From Rotaria macrura (taxonomy: Eukaryota; Rotifera; Eurotatoria; Philodinida; Philodinidae): a DNA stretch of 64,000 nucleotides. The DNA is taken from the NCBI GenBank assembly GCA_900239685.1, contig OENT01000077.1:1-64000 (forward strand). Direction: 5' to 3'. The notes under the pieces are model-generated. The model made no database searches. It was not told the origin of the DNA and was given only the letters and a program-made list of their open reading frames with translations. Positions 49,741 to 62,794 of the stretch are shown piece after piece (the first letter of the stretch is position 1; every line of letters starts with the position of its first letter). The position numbers and the translations under genes are program-made.

Positions 49741-52331
49741 CAAAACTCATCTCATATAAAAAGAATGCGTCTCAACCAACCCCTATATTTACACTTGTCT
49801 AAGAACTGCATTAGCGTTAGACGTTACATTTTGTAGAACTCTACTAACCCTCCATGTCCGATTGTGTATCTCACCTTCACATAGCCAGATATGAGAGCAA
49901 TAACTACCGATTTATTCTTCGGCAAAAGAAAACATTTTTGGCAGGTTTTAAGATTTTCTCACTACTGTAGTACGAAATTCAACAGGAAATCATTTTCCAA
50001 AACAGCAAAAAATTTTTATTGGCAACATGTCATTTTCTATCCTCCCGATCGGAATTCGTCTATGAAAGGAGCATGCAAATTTGGTTCTTGCTCAACTTTT
50101 TGCATTCATCTACAAGAGTTGAGGATCGATGAACGATGAAACAATCTTAACTTCAACTTTTGATTAACGAAACATTTTCTAGCTTTTCTTCGTGAACTAT
50201 AGACATGTTGACTCAATATCAACGACTTCGGTATGTGAAATTTTTATCTGATACCCAGCTGAAAAAAGGCATGCTCCAATGATGCATCGTTCTGTTTTAA
50301 ATCCTTAAAACTAAATCTAGAAAATAACCTACATAGAGATCGTTTTCTGATCATGATTCGACTAATTAGATTAGTAGAGTTCTACAATACAAGGGAATTC
50401 ATTTACTCCTACACTACTCTACATTAATCTTTCAACATATCTAGTATCTTCTATGAAGCAGTTTTCATGCCCTAGACTTCGCGATACCGTGAGATGTTTG
50501 GATTTCAGTATATGTGATGATCACATGTTTACCACAATCGTTGATCATATTTTATTGATTTTTCAATGATAATCAAATAGACATGTGCAATACTGCATAA
50601 TGCACTAACTTCTATTGTTGTGCTTCAGTTTACTCAATTTTCTCTGAAACTTCAAGATTTTTCTCTTGAAAGGCCTCTGAAAGAATTTAAATAACTGCAT
50701 GAAACAGGGTATTCTCGATTGGATTAACTTCACGCTGCTTTCACATATTTTATAGTTTTTGACTAGATATAAAACAAACTTCGGCTTTTGTTGAAAATAA
50801 AAACTTTGACTAGAAAAAAACGTTTTCAATCAACAAAATAAACCCTATCTTATTTTATATGAGTTGAGAGAATACTTCTGAAAGTTTTAATAGAGAAATA
50901 AAATTCAATTCTTTGTAAAACTTAAGTTTTGATGAATTTCTTCAACATGAAATTAAATCCTTGAATGTGATTCTATCTCATGGACATAAGCTTATGAGAG
51001 AAGTTGGAATTAGCACATATTCGAAGTGACTCATAGATGGACCGATCGAAAAAATCAAACGTATAGGGACCATATAACGCCATAGAATAAGAAATGTTTC
51101 CTTCAAGCGCATAAAAATGGTATGAATTTTAAAATTTCGAGATATTTAGTAAACTGAAGAACACTAGAGCAATGAAATGTTCACGTTTTACATTTGGACA
51201 ATTCACTGAAAATACAATATTCACGCTAAATAACCTTGGAATGATGATCTATTTCTTTCGAAACTACACAGATTCAAGTTCGAATGACATCTACTCTTTA
51301 ATGAGCCTGTTGTTGCTGAGAAACGTTATGTCTAGTATTCGATTGTGCAATAAGTATTACATGTACTAGTTAAATACTGAATTTTCCTTACCTCCTTTTC
51401 AATTTGCTTGAACATAAAATAGATCTTGGTTTGAATACGAAACATGTCAATAGTTTCCAGTCGAAAAAATATTTATAATAGTTGGAAACCTATTAACATC
51501 TATCCTGAACTTATTTTTCTATTACTTTTGATCTCTACTGATGTGATGCAATCCTTATTGACGAATTGAGAATTCGACAGATATTCTTACAGTAAATAAA
51601 TTCTATCAGAAATACAATTAAACTTCTTACTAAATATTTGAGATCACATTTCTATGATAAATTTTACTATCAAAAACTGAATTCAATCACTTGCGAATGA
51701 ATCGAAGTTTATAAATCAGTTTTTATCAACAATCTGATTCAATGTCACCGAGAGACACAGAGAGAGTCATTTAAAGTAAGAATATTTCTTCAACATGTTT
51801 GGGCAAAGCATGAAATCACTTCTGTCTGATTGGGCTGCTGTTCTACAATTATACAGCACAGTAATGTCGCGAAAAAGCAATCTTTATATCATTAGGTTCT
51901 ATAGAACCCGAATAAAACGAATAGTACGCTCAGAAAATTGAGCGTAGCTATTCTAGTAATCATATGTTTCATAATTTAGGTAAATAAAACTTTACCTAAT
52001 GTATCGTTTCTGATTCTTTAGAACAGAATCAGTGTTAGACTATCCGTGGAAGTTTCCATATGATTGTTGCTTTCATGTGTCATATATCCATAAGACCGAA
52101 TTGTGACATGAATTTCAATTGTGCTACTTCAGTTTAAAGTAATCAATTAGATATGTATTGTTGATTGTGGATACCCTCATTTCATTGAGGCTACCAAGCG
52201 CCTTTCAACATGTTTGACGTAGACTTCCAATCGCCTACGCGGTATCCACGTAAATCAAAGATCCGATTAAGTATACTCCTATGTTTTTTTACAAGAAAAA
52301 ATCAATTCTATCATGATTTACACTAATCTCA
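49741..52331. other. Gene-poor stretch
   Basis: No gene assigned. Two minus-strand patches look protein-like: about 52176-52284 (SILNRIFDLRGYRVGDWKS..., after an acceptor-like CATAG) and about 51786-51872. Neither connects in phase to the flanking exons. Confidence 0.3.
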
Positions 52332-53732
52332 TCAAGTACTACTATTTACGAAGAAAAATCCATCGAGAAGGGATGACAGGTGAGATGTTATATGATCAGT
52401 ATCATCGCATATCGGAGAATTATTCAAAGTAGAATTCGAAGCAAAGCCTCCGGATCTATACCGTCTTTCGTCTGGTATTGTTTCATCTTCACTTTGATCA
52501 GAATCAATAATTGCTTGACCTTAACAAATGAAGATTATTCTAATTTCGTTCTAGTCAAGTAATTCATACCACTTGTAGTTTGTTGTTGTATTTGTTCTTC
52601 ATCTTCGACACGTCTCTTGAACAAAACAAGATACTATGAGTATTTATGTCCAATGGTATATTTTCTTTGCTTACCCGTTTACTAATTGGTTGAAATGGTG
52701 TAAACGATGGAAATTCCTCTGGATAGTTTGATAATATAGCTAAATCCATATTCTGATACATGTGCTGTTTTCTTTTTATTCATCTAACTTACAAGTTTCC
52801 ATTTTTTCAATGGGACCAATCAAAGTTCGGCCAACTTTAGTAGCATACGCCATTAAATAACTGCTTTGTGCCTGTCGTACAAGTTCTTGAATTTCGATGA
52901 CAGCTAAATCCATGATAGTTTGTTTATCATGACTAAATATGTAAAATTCTTCGTATAATTTTAGATTGATAAAAGAAAATCATCTAACTTACTGAATCAC
53001 AAATCGATATCTATGTTCCATTAATACTTGAACCGTTATGGAACAAGTTAGTGAATTTTTAATTTTTTTAACGTGACAGTTCTAGAAGAATGTCGATCAT
53101 CTTTATTATGGTCATCGAAAAATTCAGATTGACGTTTTTTCTACGTACCCGATGACCTAATAAATATCGTTCGGTGTCGAATATATCGGAAGGAAGTGAG
53201 TTATACAATGAGCCAAAAACGATCATCTGCTGTTCGATGTTCTACAAGTATTGCAAAAATAATGTAAGAAATTCTTTTATTAAAAACAAAAACTAGATGC
53301 GTACATCGTAAACAGGTCGATCATTGTTTTCAAACGAAATTAAGTCATAGTGAATTCGTGTGCAGATAGCTAAACAGAAAATGTTACAAAGATGTCTTTT
53401 TTCACGAACTAATACATACTATCAAATAACTTGTTGTCTTGTTCAGAAGTTGATTTAATAACCAGTTGAAGTCTCGGATCGTCTTCTTCACTACAAATCG
53501 ATTCCATTTCTACTGGCACATAGTTTCCAGTAGCCGTGATTGAAATACCTGATTCTTGTATCAACTAGAGAAAACGAATTATTCCTAGAAAAATTCGCGG
53601 CGTTGTTTTCTTCAAATATACCTGTTGCCAATAATAGCTCTGTGTAGCTGCGACACAAACTTCATGTGAAAGACCACGAAGAGATATACTTACTTGTTTA
53701 CCAGTACTACTAGACAATGTGCAATGTGCCAT
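52332..53732 (-). CDS. Nine-exon gene of unknown function, one junction out of frame
   Basis: Minus-strand exons: 53732-53622 (MAHCTLSSSTGKQVSIS...), 53564-53420, 53369-53305, 53241-53149, 53081-52993, 52932-52793, 52752-52662, 52615-52570 and 52519 to the stop at 52332-52334 (or to a donor at 52349). Introns are 39-67 nt with GT-AG ends, and phases agree at every junction except exon 6 to exon 7. There the canonical sites (52793/52752) leave one extra T and create an immediate TAA, although both exons are clearly protein-like (...LIGPIEKMET and NMDLAILSNYPEEFPSF...). Either a one-base insertion has broken the gene, an unusual splice site is used, or the protein ends at EKMET. Late exons encode a basic RRRVEDEE stretch and an acidic DSDQSEDE stretch, as in nuclear proteins. 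No family recognised. Confidence 0.6.
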
Positions 53733-56076
53733 TGTTAATGATGTCCTATTTGTTTTCGGAATGACGCTATTCGAACATATCATGAGATATATATATATAT
53801 ATATATGTACGTAAATGAATCGACAAATGGACAATTCTGCCTAGTCGAAAAACGGGTTATTATATAGGAAAAAAATTGATCACTCTGTCATATGTTTATC
53901 ATTTCGTCGTCCGTCATTCTATCAAAAATTGACCATCGGTCAATATTCAACGTGTCTTATTCGATAGAGAACAAAAGAAGAAAAACAATAATCATTTATC
54001 TGAAAAGTTAGCGCATACACGCTACTCTTGAAAGCATTGTTTCATATCTATAAGATATTCAGCCGAAAAATAACGATTAATTTCGACAATGGAGCATTCT
54101 TATTTTCGAATAGAACACATCGACACATTGTCCTTAATATGTATTTTTGCCAGTTGTTGCGCTGCAGAATTGCTTGTTTTCTGATGAATAATTTAATGAC
54201 TCGATCAAATACGACATACTTATTCGTAAATTGTCGTTTAATTGAAATTTATCGATATTTACCCATCTCGTATAGAAACGTAGTAACAAAGAAAATGAAT
54301 CTTTCGAAAATGATAGCTATTTACTGACTGTAACATGATTGAAATAAAATATCTTTCCTGTTTTACGATGTGTACCGACGTATTTAGTAGTAAACAAGTA
54401 ATGCTTATGAATACAACCAATGTTGCTTTATGAATTTAGTTGAACTATGCGGAGTGATGTTATCTTATCATGATACATGTCCATGTATTCCATCTATAAT
54501 TTTTCTAGTTCTCTTGTCAAATTGTCTTTCTTTTATATCTAGATTCAGGTACTTTTTTTCTACGCTTTCTGGTCTATTGTCTTGATACGGATTGTTTATC
54601 TTTTCAAGTTGTAATTTTTCATGAATGTTTGATTCTCAAAAAAAGAAGACCAACTGAGTAGATACTAGTTCAATTGAGTAATTGTATTCAATCTGTGCTG
54701 ATCAACAAAATTCTTCTATTTGTACTGTCTGGAAAGACATGAAATTGGAATCGAACTCAATGTTATACATATTTCAGAAGTTTACTTTTGACGTACATGC
54801 CAAGACTCCGTGTGTCGAATATAAATGAAAAGCAAATTCATCAAGATAAACGTAGAAAGCTGCATTCATTATTAATTGCATCACAATTCAATTCCTTTAG
54901 TGATTCTCTCGTATGCAATTAGTGCAAATTCAAACGAGTTGATTATTTGAATAATCGCACAAAGTGACAGAATTATTGTCTTCTCTAAAATATTTTTCTT
55001 GATTGGATCGATATTGAAGAGGGCAATTGATTTTGCTTTTCACTTTTCACTTTTCAATATTAATTTCAATAATAAAGGGAATATTAGTTTAAAGTCATTT
55101 AATACTGCTTACACTTCACAACATCAGCAGAAGCTATCGTCTAATAACGATAGTTTGTTTTTCAAACGTCGCAAAAACTTAAATCAGAATCACAACTGTG
55201 AATACAGGATACAAAGTGGAGTCGAGTCGAGATAAGTCGTTTTTGTGTTACACTGAAATACTCGGCAGCAGAAAATGAGATGACAGTGCTGTTTGATTAT
55301 AACATCTGTTTAGCAACCGAATATTTTCGCAATAAGGCGATTAACAATAGATTGTAAAACGATAACATATGGCTTGTTTTCGTTTTTATGCTTGGCAATA
55401 AACTAATGAAGAAATAGACAATTCATCATTGCATATTGATAACGAATTCATGCATTATCTTAAAGCTGCTTATTGTTAAAGCCTAAATTTTCAGTAGTCA
55501 AGTAACAGTGGAAAACTTGCCCACATTTAATTTAAGGAACAATCAAAACAATCTTTTTGTTATACACATTCTCATTCTCATCGAAGTATCAGACAATGTT
55601 AATGTAGGTATGACTTGATTTATCCTATTTTTTATGTAAACAACTGTGATATTGATCATAGGGGCTACAGTTAGCACTTTTACTCTTCTTGATTCGTCAA
55701 AAGCTTAATTTTTTCGGTACAACAAATAATAAAAAAATTGAAAATTTTATGTTTAAAATGATGATGAATTCAAATGATTATTTTATTAGTTAGAAGCATG
55801 ATCAACTTAATCTACTGTAATTAGAAACAGTTCAAAACCGATTTTTAAGTCTTGTTTCGTTATTTATGGGCCAATAAATATTAGCCATACAATGACAAGA
55901 TACAGTTAGCGACTTTTTACATCATATTCAAATAAACTATTTCATGACGTTTCTCGATAGTACTACAATGCAGAATTCAAAATTGATTGATCATTTTATT
56001 TTTCTCATTCAAATTGAAGTAATTATTTTCGATATAATATGAATTACAGAGAAGTAATGAATGGAAAATCAAGTTT
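53733..56076. other. Intergenic
   Basis: A (TA)n microsatellite lies at about 53788-53806. A 99-codon plus-strand frame (54028-54327) lacks an ATG at its start and overlaps an equally plausible 60-codon minus-strand frame, so neither is called. No other feature recognised. Confidence 0.35.
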
Positions 56077-56805
56077 TTATGATCGCCGTCCCATGCCACT
56101 ACATTTTGGATATTGCAAATTAACATTAGCTATATATTGATTGTCATAAGATAATGTGAAACGATTGTTTGTACCAAGAAAATTTGTTGTTATTTGAAAA
56201 CCATTTTTATCCTGAGGTATTGGAATGGGCACTTCAATTGTACTTGAACCATTTAATTGCGCCTTACAAGGTGCACCAGCTACACGGGCTGAAACCAAAA
56301 GTTGTGTAGAGCTTAATTGGCTAATGGTTGCTTGTTCCGATAGACAACAGCATGCATCTTGATTACAACTATCATCAATAGTGAATGTTCCCAGCCAATT
56401 ATTAACTGCTCGCCGAGCCATGCCACTACAGCCAGGATATTGTAAATTAGAATTAGCAATATATTGACTATCAGCATTTAGTGTAAATCGATTGTCTGTA
56501 CCCATAAAATTAGTTGTTATTTGAAAGCCACCTTTATCTTGAGGGATGGGAAGAAATACGGCTATTACAGTTGATCCATTGAGCTGTTCTCGACATGGTG
56601 CACCGGAAACACTTGCTGCGACTAAATAGTGTGCACTATCAACTTTCGATATTGTTACTTGTTCAGATAAACAACAACATGCAGTTTGATCACAACTATA
56701 ATCAACATTAAATGTGCCCAACCAATTTGGTGCATCAGTTGATAGACTGATGCTAATACTTAAGAGAACCGGAGTGATAGTGAAAAGAACAGTAAAAATA
56801 TTCAT
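56077..56805 (-). CDS. Secreted cysteine-rich protein of two tandem ~108-residue repeats
   Basis: A single exon of 242 codons. Residues 1-25 are a signal peptide (MNIFTVLFTITPVLLSISIS). The mature protein is two tandem copies (about 27-134 and 135-242), each running NWLGTF...SC(D/N)Q(T/D)ACCCLSEQ...GAPC(R/K)(E/A)QLNGS...PIPQDK-GFQITTNF(M/L)GT(D/N)NRFTL...QYIAN-NLQYP-CSGM-RR. The same six cysteines occur in each copy, suggesting disulfide-bonded beta domains. Each copy ends in a dibasic RR, so the first could be cleaved from the second. A TATA box (CTATATAAAAAAAG, minus strand, 56863-56876) lies ~65 bp upstream. No known family recognised; probably lineage-specific. The lack of introns is unusual for this window. 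Confidence 0.85.
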   Translation of the reverse strand: MNIFTVLFTITPVLLSISISLSTDAPNWLGTFNVDYSCDQTACCCLSEQVTISKVDSAHYLVAASVSGAPCREQLNGSTVIAVFLPIPQDKGGFQITTNFMGTDNRFTLNADSQYIANSNLQYPGCSGMARRAVNNWLGTFTIDDSCNQDACCCLSEQATISQLSSTQLLVSARVAGAPCKAQLNGSSTIEVPIPIPQDKNGFQITTNFLGTNNRFTLSYDNQYIANVNLQYPKCSGMGRRS

Positions 56806-56862
56806 GCCTGAATACGATTGCAGATAATTGTAGTTGATGAAGAGGAAGAGTTAACATACATG

Positions 56863-56876
56863 CTTTTTTTATATAG
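56863..56876 (-). promoter_or_regulatory. TATA box of the two-repeat secreted protein gene
   Basis: CTATATAAAAAAAG on the minus strand, 58-71 bp before ATG 56805. Distance and sequence fit a core promoter. Confidence 0.55.
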
Positions 56877-59800
56877 ATTCATTTTCTTATAACAGTTATC
56901 AGTGATGCAAGCAGCTGACTCAAAACTATTTGTCTAATCAAAACAATGATATGATAACTATAAAAATATTTATTATTCGTCTGACTCAAGAATATTCATG
57001 TGAAATTTGCCACTTTTCAAAGTATCAAGGTTGTTTTTCGATAGTAGAGAGGAAGATTTCGTTTTTATCATAAAATTTTTTGGAGTATTCAGTGGAAAAT
57101 ATCCATCGTAATTTTTTCTAAATCGAAGTATCAGGCAGTTTAAATTGATATTCTGAATATCAATGGAATGTTTCTGTTGTCCAATATAAAATAAGAAGAA
57201 AAATATGAATTGTTAAAAGTTTGTTCTATTAGAATGTCGTATTCATGAATTATTATCAAAGGAATTCAATAGTTTGTTTTTTTATGTTTTCCAATCGTAC
57301 CACGAAGAAAATTTCGCCTCGAATAAACTATGTGAATTATCAAGCTAACAGCAGCACTTCTGATTGTATTATGAACAATAAATAAAAAGTTGAACGCGCG
57401 CACCTATCATCATTGAGATTCTTTTATCATCTGGATCATTTTTGACACAGCTTACTTAAGTGAACGAATTTTGAGTCCAATCCGTTGTATGTGCAAGTTG
57501 CTGTTCACTATCAATTAAAACAATTTAGATGTATTAAAAGTTAATTAAATCATTCCTTATCGTTTTAGATATAGAGTTAGTATTATAATTAACTTTCCTG
57601 TCATTTTTTTTCCATTAGTCCTCAATAGAAGTAAAAACGTTAGACTATGCCATACCTAACTCTCATCTGAGATTTGAGTGCAGAAATGATCTGAAGAAAA
57701 CGGTAGTATAATTTTTTGTTCAGCATTAAAAGTAAACAATGTTTGAATTGAACGATTTACGACTAGTTTTCTTTTTCGATAAAAGAATCATGGATTAGAA
57801 AATTAATCGTTTTTTTAACAACTTTTTGTCCAAATGAAATTGGAAGAATATAAATGTTTTTTTTTCAAAATCATCGCGAAAATCACAAGCACAATTTTTT
57901 AATGTATTAGTGAAGAATAATTGAAGTAACCATTCACAGAAATTGCATTTCAATCCGATGAAAAAGACGACGTGAAGAAGTTGCATAGTAGACAATGTTA
58001 CTTCAATCGAATGAAATTCTGTAATTGATGACAACACTTGTTTAGTCTTTAAATTAGTCAGTAAAAGCTCTATCATCAATGAATTTTTCAGTCGTACCGT
58101 TATCGTTAGTCGATGAATTTGGCTGGTATATGGCAAGACTTCAGTTACTTAATTCTAATATTAACTGAAGATTAACAGTATCCCTTCTAAGCACTGTATG
58201 ACAGAACGAGCTGTTACAAATTAAATCTCCTCTTCAAATTTTAGACCTGTAGTCATTCCGCAAACGAAAGTTCACAGCAAAATATATCGCTAGACAACTC
58301 ACGTTTTTTTACATATTGTGAGATAGAATCGGCTCCGACATTCGTTTAGAATACGAATAGATCATCAGAACGATTTCTCATTAGATGAAAAGTATAATTC
58401 AGACTTCTTCTAAACATCTGGGCAAACATTGACATTGAATATGATTTAAATGTGGACGAGAGTCCATCAAAGGTAAACGTTGCCGTATTTTTTTTCAGAA
58501 CAGGTCAAAATTTTGAGTTTTATCACTGTCTCCCACCCCCCACCCCCGCCCCCCTTTAAAAATATTCAAAGAAAAATCTGATTTTAATCGAGTTTTTCTG
58601 ATCAAAAATCGATTGAAATTGTATGGCTTCGATTCTATTCTATACATATAACGTGACGTTTGTTCCATTTTGATCGAATACCATTGTTTTTTTTAAATTA
58701 CTTTTAAATTTATTGAACTTTGTCGAAATATAGCAATCATTAAAACTGGGTTCAAACTTCTTTTTCTTGTACATATCTAAAGAAGTTGCAATATCATATT
58801 GATTTATTGTTCGAGAAGTTAAAGAAGTTTAATTATGGAACACAAAAATGAAAAATTACTTTTCAGTCTGAAGATCCAATTTGAAACGGATACTCCAAAA
58901 GAATAAAGGATTATTCTATATTAAAAAACTAGCCACAAACAGATAAACCATTAGAGATTTTTCAAAGTCTTGTTTACGTTAAGAACCTAAAAGTCTGTTT
59001 TTTTCAGTAAACGATCATTTTATTGTAATTCTTTATTCCTAATCGAAGTATTTTTCCTGATAAAAAGGCAGCCATTCCGCAACACATGGTTTCTAAAACT
59101 ATTTGATTGAATCTCCGAAAAATTATTCGAAAATCTTTGATATTAAAGATAAAAATTAGCAACGAACTAGCATGCAATACCAGACTGCTGAAGGAAGAGT
59201 GATGTGAATTTTCATAATAGAAATTCATCACATTATATCTCGTTTCCGACATGGAATCTGACGATGAGTTTACTCTATGAATAATTTTGTTCACACTTGT
59301 AACTGTCATTCTTTATTGTACCTTGAAACATGATATGTATTAATGAGTGACCTCATGTTACAATGACCTTTTGTTGAGTTGAAAAGTACCGAAAAAACAC
59401 GGAATTTTTTCATAAATCAAATTTTAAAGTTGAATTCAACTATTGAATCGGTTGAATGTCAAATATTCAAATTTTTTTACAATGAAATATCAGTAATTTA
59501 GTTATATGAATTCAACACTTGAAACTTTTCAGATTCGAGTACTTAAATAGAAATATTGAGTAGCTTGAATAATTGAATTCAATTTTCAGGTTTGATACTA
59601 CTGGAGATAATCGGAAAAGAAACTTGGAAATGCGTGTAAACCATTTGTGTTTAATCCAGAACCTTGCACAGATCATCTTCAGGGATTATAAAAATGAATT
59701 TTGGCTGTAGAGTTTATTGGCTTGTGAAATGCTATCTTCTTGTTAAAGAGTAAAGCAGGAAAAGGATAATGTCGTTTTGAGGTTCAGACTTTTGGATTTT

Positions 59801-60766
59801 CACATAAGATAAAAGCGCAGTTTCAATTTCGTATTGTCGGAAACTAGCCATTGACACTAACTGAGTAATTGAAAGTACTTTTTGCTACCCTATTGTTCTT
59901 TTCATTGAATTCTTGAATAGAGTATTGTGATGTGTAGAAGTTTAAATGAAGTTCGCTGTGATAATGATCTGTATCATGCCATTTTAGCGATTCTTAATGT
60001 AGATCGGTTCGATATGAAACGTAAACACATGAAAATAATACGCGCATCACTCACATACTGCTACTTAAAATATCATCAACTCAATAAGAAAAATTGTCGA
60101 ACTATTACGATGGCTGTAAATTAGTACTGTTTTATCTGCTAATCATTCATTCACCATTTTTCTAAAACTGATAGTTTTCGCTGCATGAGTCCTATAAGAA
60201 AAAACTATATCATCCGATAGAGCTTGAAATTCTGCATGAAACACAAGCTAGCACAGACTCATCACAGGTATAGAAGTTAAGGGTGATAGAAGAAAGTTGA
60301 ACCCGGTGCTAATTTTACCTGAGGGAATTTATTCTTTTCTGTTCCTTGGCATTACAATCAATATCAATGAAATGCTACAATTCTTTGTTCATTGATAAAA
60401 GATTTTTTAGAATCTATTTGTCATACACTCGCGCAGTTCTTTCAATTATGAAATTCATTTTGAATCATCGTTGTAAACAACAAGCAAAACTTCTAATGAA
60501 CTTTTGTTTTGATTCTAGATCAATACGGAAACTATTAAATTTATTTCTAGAAACTAACGTTGTAACATTTATTTTACTTAAAAAAACATCAGTCTGTTTC
60601 CCGTAGGTAAAAAATAGTAACAATATCCAACAAGGTTCGACAAAATAAAAAGAATTTTTCACTTCAGGATTAGTTAAGTAGATTAATCGATGTCTATAAT
60701 AAACACGCGATGAAAAAAAATATCATATTTCCACATGCATTATATCATCGTCTAAAATTTAAAAAT
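56877..60766. other. Long gene-poor stretch
   Basis: Open frames of 113 (57795-58136, minus), 101 (59004-59309, minus) and 65 codons (59927-60124, plus) have no recognisable domain or splice context and are left uncalled. A C-run cluster at 58532-58554 is the only sharp feature. GAATTCAA-type short repeats recur at 59430-59580. Confidence 0.35.
58532..58554 (-). other. Potential G-quadruplex
   Basis: The minus strand carries four G-runs of 6, 5, 6 and 3 separated by single bases. This satisfies the usual G4 pattern and stands out in strongly AT-rich DNA. No gene is adjacent. Confidence 0.6.
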
Positions 60767-61277
60767 TTATGATTTTGTTTGAATTCGACGTCTTTGAATA
60801 TTACCCAATGCATATTTTTTAAGTTCATCAAACTGAACATGTTGCAAAGTTATGTGATGCGTTGCACGCAAAATCACAGGGGGCGGCACTTTATTCACTA
60901 AAGCTTCTTTCCATCTAGCAGCACATAAACACCAACGATCACCTTCGCGTAAGCCAGGAAATTTACTAGAACTCTGTGGTGTTGATAAATCATTACCACG
61001 TAAACGAGTGAATTCTAAAAATTCACGTGTCATTTGTGCACATACTGTGTGAACACCATGATCGTTCGTGCCATGCCATTCACATGAACCTTTGTAATAA
61101 AACATATTGAACTACAGTCAAGTTTTATTTCAATGAACTCATACCTGATCGAAAATAACCTGTCAATGGTGATAATGAACACTGTTGAAGCCTATTACCA
61201 AATGCATTTATTTGTTTATCTGTAGCAATACTACTGTGAAAAGATAGAACAAATGAAACAAAAATGAATGACCACAT
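60767..61277 (-). CDS. DUF2237-family protein with signal peptide
   Basis: Two exons, 61277-61145 and 61089-60767, joined by a 55-nt intron (GTATGAG...TTACAAAG), give 151 residues. The body matches the DUF2237 family, small proteins mainly known from bacteria and some eukaryotes: GNRLQQCSLSPLTGYFR, HGVHTVCAQMT, FLEFTRLRGNDLSTP, FPGLREGDRWCLCAARW, VPPPVILRATHHITL. Conserved Cys, His and Trp residues are all present; the biochemical role of the family is not established. The chosen start adds a hydrophobic leader (MWSFIFVSFVLSFHSSIA), a good signal peptide read straight through without an intron. Bacterial members lack this, so secretion would be an animal-side acquisition. An alternative is that the leader is intron sequence, because TTTTCACAG at 61234-61242 could act as an acceptor. 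Confidence 0.88.
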
Positions 61278-62794
61278 ATTTCCTGTCTATTTTCTCAAAC
61301 AGTTATATAATATACTGACATCAATAGAATGACAAAATACTTTGTGATTACAGTTATGTAACCAACTTATGTCGACTTTATGATTGGTCAATTGTTTGAT
61401 CGGTGGAGAAATATATTGAGTCATCTGCCATAAGCCTTGGGAAATGTTTATTGAAATGACTAATATCAAAGCGTAAGTTATGCCAACGTAAGAAGAATCA
61501 ATCTAAATTTTATTTGATCTCAATACTAAAATTTAACCATAGAATAGTCTATATTAACACTCAATCGTCCAAGTATCAATGAAAGCTATTATTTTTTTTA
61601 AATTCAATTTCAATTTTACGGTATGATAAACCGATTTCGAAACAAATGTTTGACGTTTTTTTCTCTTATTGGAATTTTACAACGAAAATCAAAATCACGA
61701 TAGAATACTATTTATTTAAAAAAATCTTGAAATAATATAGGGGTTGCTTTTTATGGCTCGATGTCTCAAACATGTTCAATGAAATTAATTAATTTCTCCT
61801 TGATTCATCCTACTTCATGTACGATCAGATAAATTTCATGTTGTCAATTACAACATGCATTGAAGTGTGTTATAGCGTCGTGGATATTTCATATTTATCT
61901 TTTGTACTTATTTTTCCTAGACAAAATCAATTATAAAGTTCATTTCATTTTCAAACAAGCAAAACAATCATACGAAATTTTTTATTGTTGCTGTACATAT
62001 TGGATAGAAAAAAAACACTCCATCGATTTTGAGTGATTGCTTTTAGGTAAATTAGAGGTTTTGTTAAAGTCATTTATGAATGATCGAAATCGTTCGTTTC
62101 TTTTGCACTAGTGATTCAAATAATTGCTTCAACGCTTAATTTATGGACTTGATTTGTACATGAAATCGATATTGTCTATTTAAAATGAAACAAAATTTTC
62201 GTTATGATATGAAAAAAAAAATAAAGTGACATTTTAGTAGAAATTTTTGTTTTTATACATAAGTCAGTTTGTCATATACATATATATATATATACGCTCA
62301 AATCTGTCTTGCTGATTTTTGTTGTTTTGAAACGATTCACTGCTGCCGATCATGTTCATCATCATAATCATTAGAAAAAAAGAAAAAAAAAGACAAAATA
62401 ATAGAAGAAAAAGTATAGAAGTAGAAGCTGACGGCATTTACATTTTCGATCAATAGACACATGAAAAAAAAGAGCGAGAGCAAGTACAGATAATGAGGAA
62501 AAAAAGAAAAAAAGATACACGATATGAAGTTGCCTTTGTGTGCTGTACGTGCGCGAATTACTCTACACTTTTAATCGATGTTATTCATTTTTTGCAAATC
62601 TAAATAAAATAAAAAACAAAGTTAATAATAAAGAGTTCAAGTGTTTAAATGCAAAACAATCAAATGAAAAAGAAAAACTTTTGATTCTCTACCACCTACT
62701 CTATGTAAAGCAATAAGAAAGCAAGCATAAAAGCGCAATCGAAGTGGTTAGTTGAGAATGCTATCGCATGGCTATATATCTCTACTTTTTTCTA
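61278..62794. other. Intergenic; 3' flank of casein kinase gene
   Basis: TA microsatellite near 62277-62294, purine-rich (GAAAA)n-like tract 62370-62520. No gene recognised. Confidence 0.4.

Noticed and set aside
48637..53732. One large gene joining the dsRBM-like exon to the nine-exon gene
   Set aside because: Splice phases do not match, the gap is 3.3 kb against typical introns of ~60 nt, and a MITE lies between.
54028..54327. 99-codon plus-strand frame
   Set aside because: Starts at TTG and overlaps an equally protein-like minus-strand frame; no splice sites or domain.
57795..58136. 113-codon minus-strand frame
   Set aside because: Longer than most chance frames but hydrophobic and without domain, signal peptide, promoter or splice context; left uncalled.
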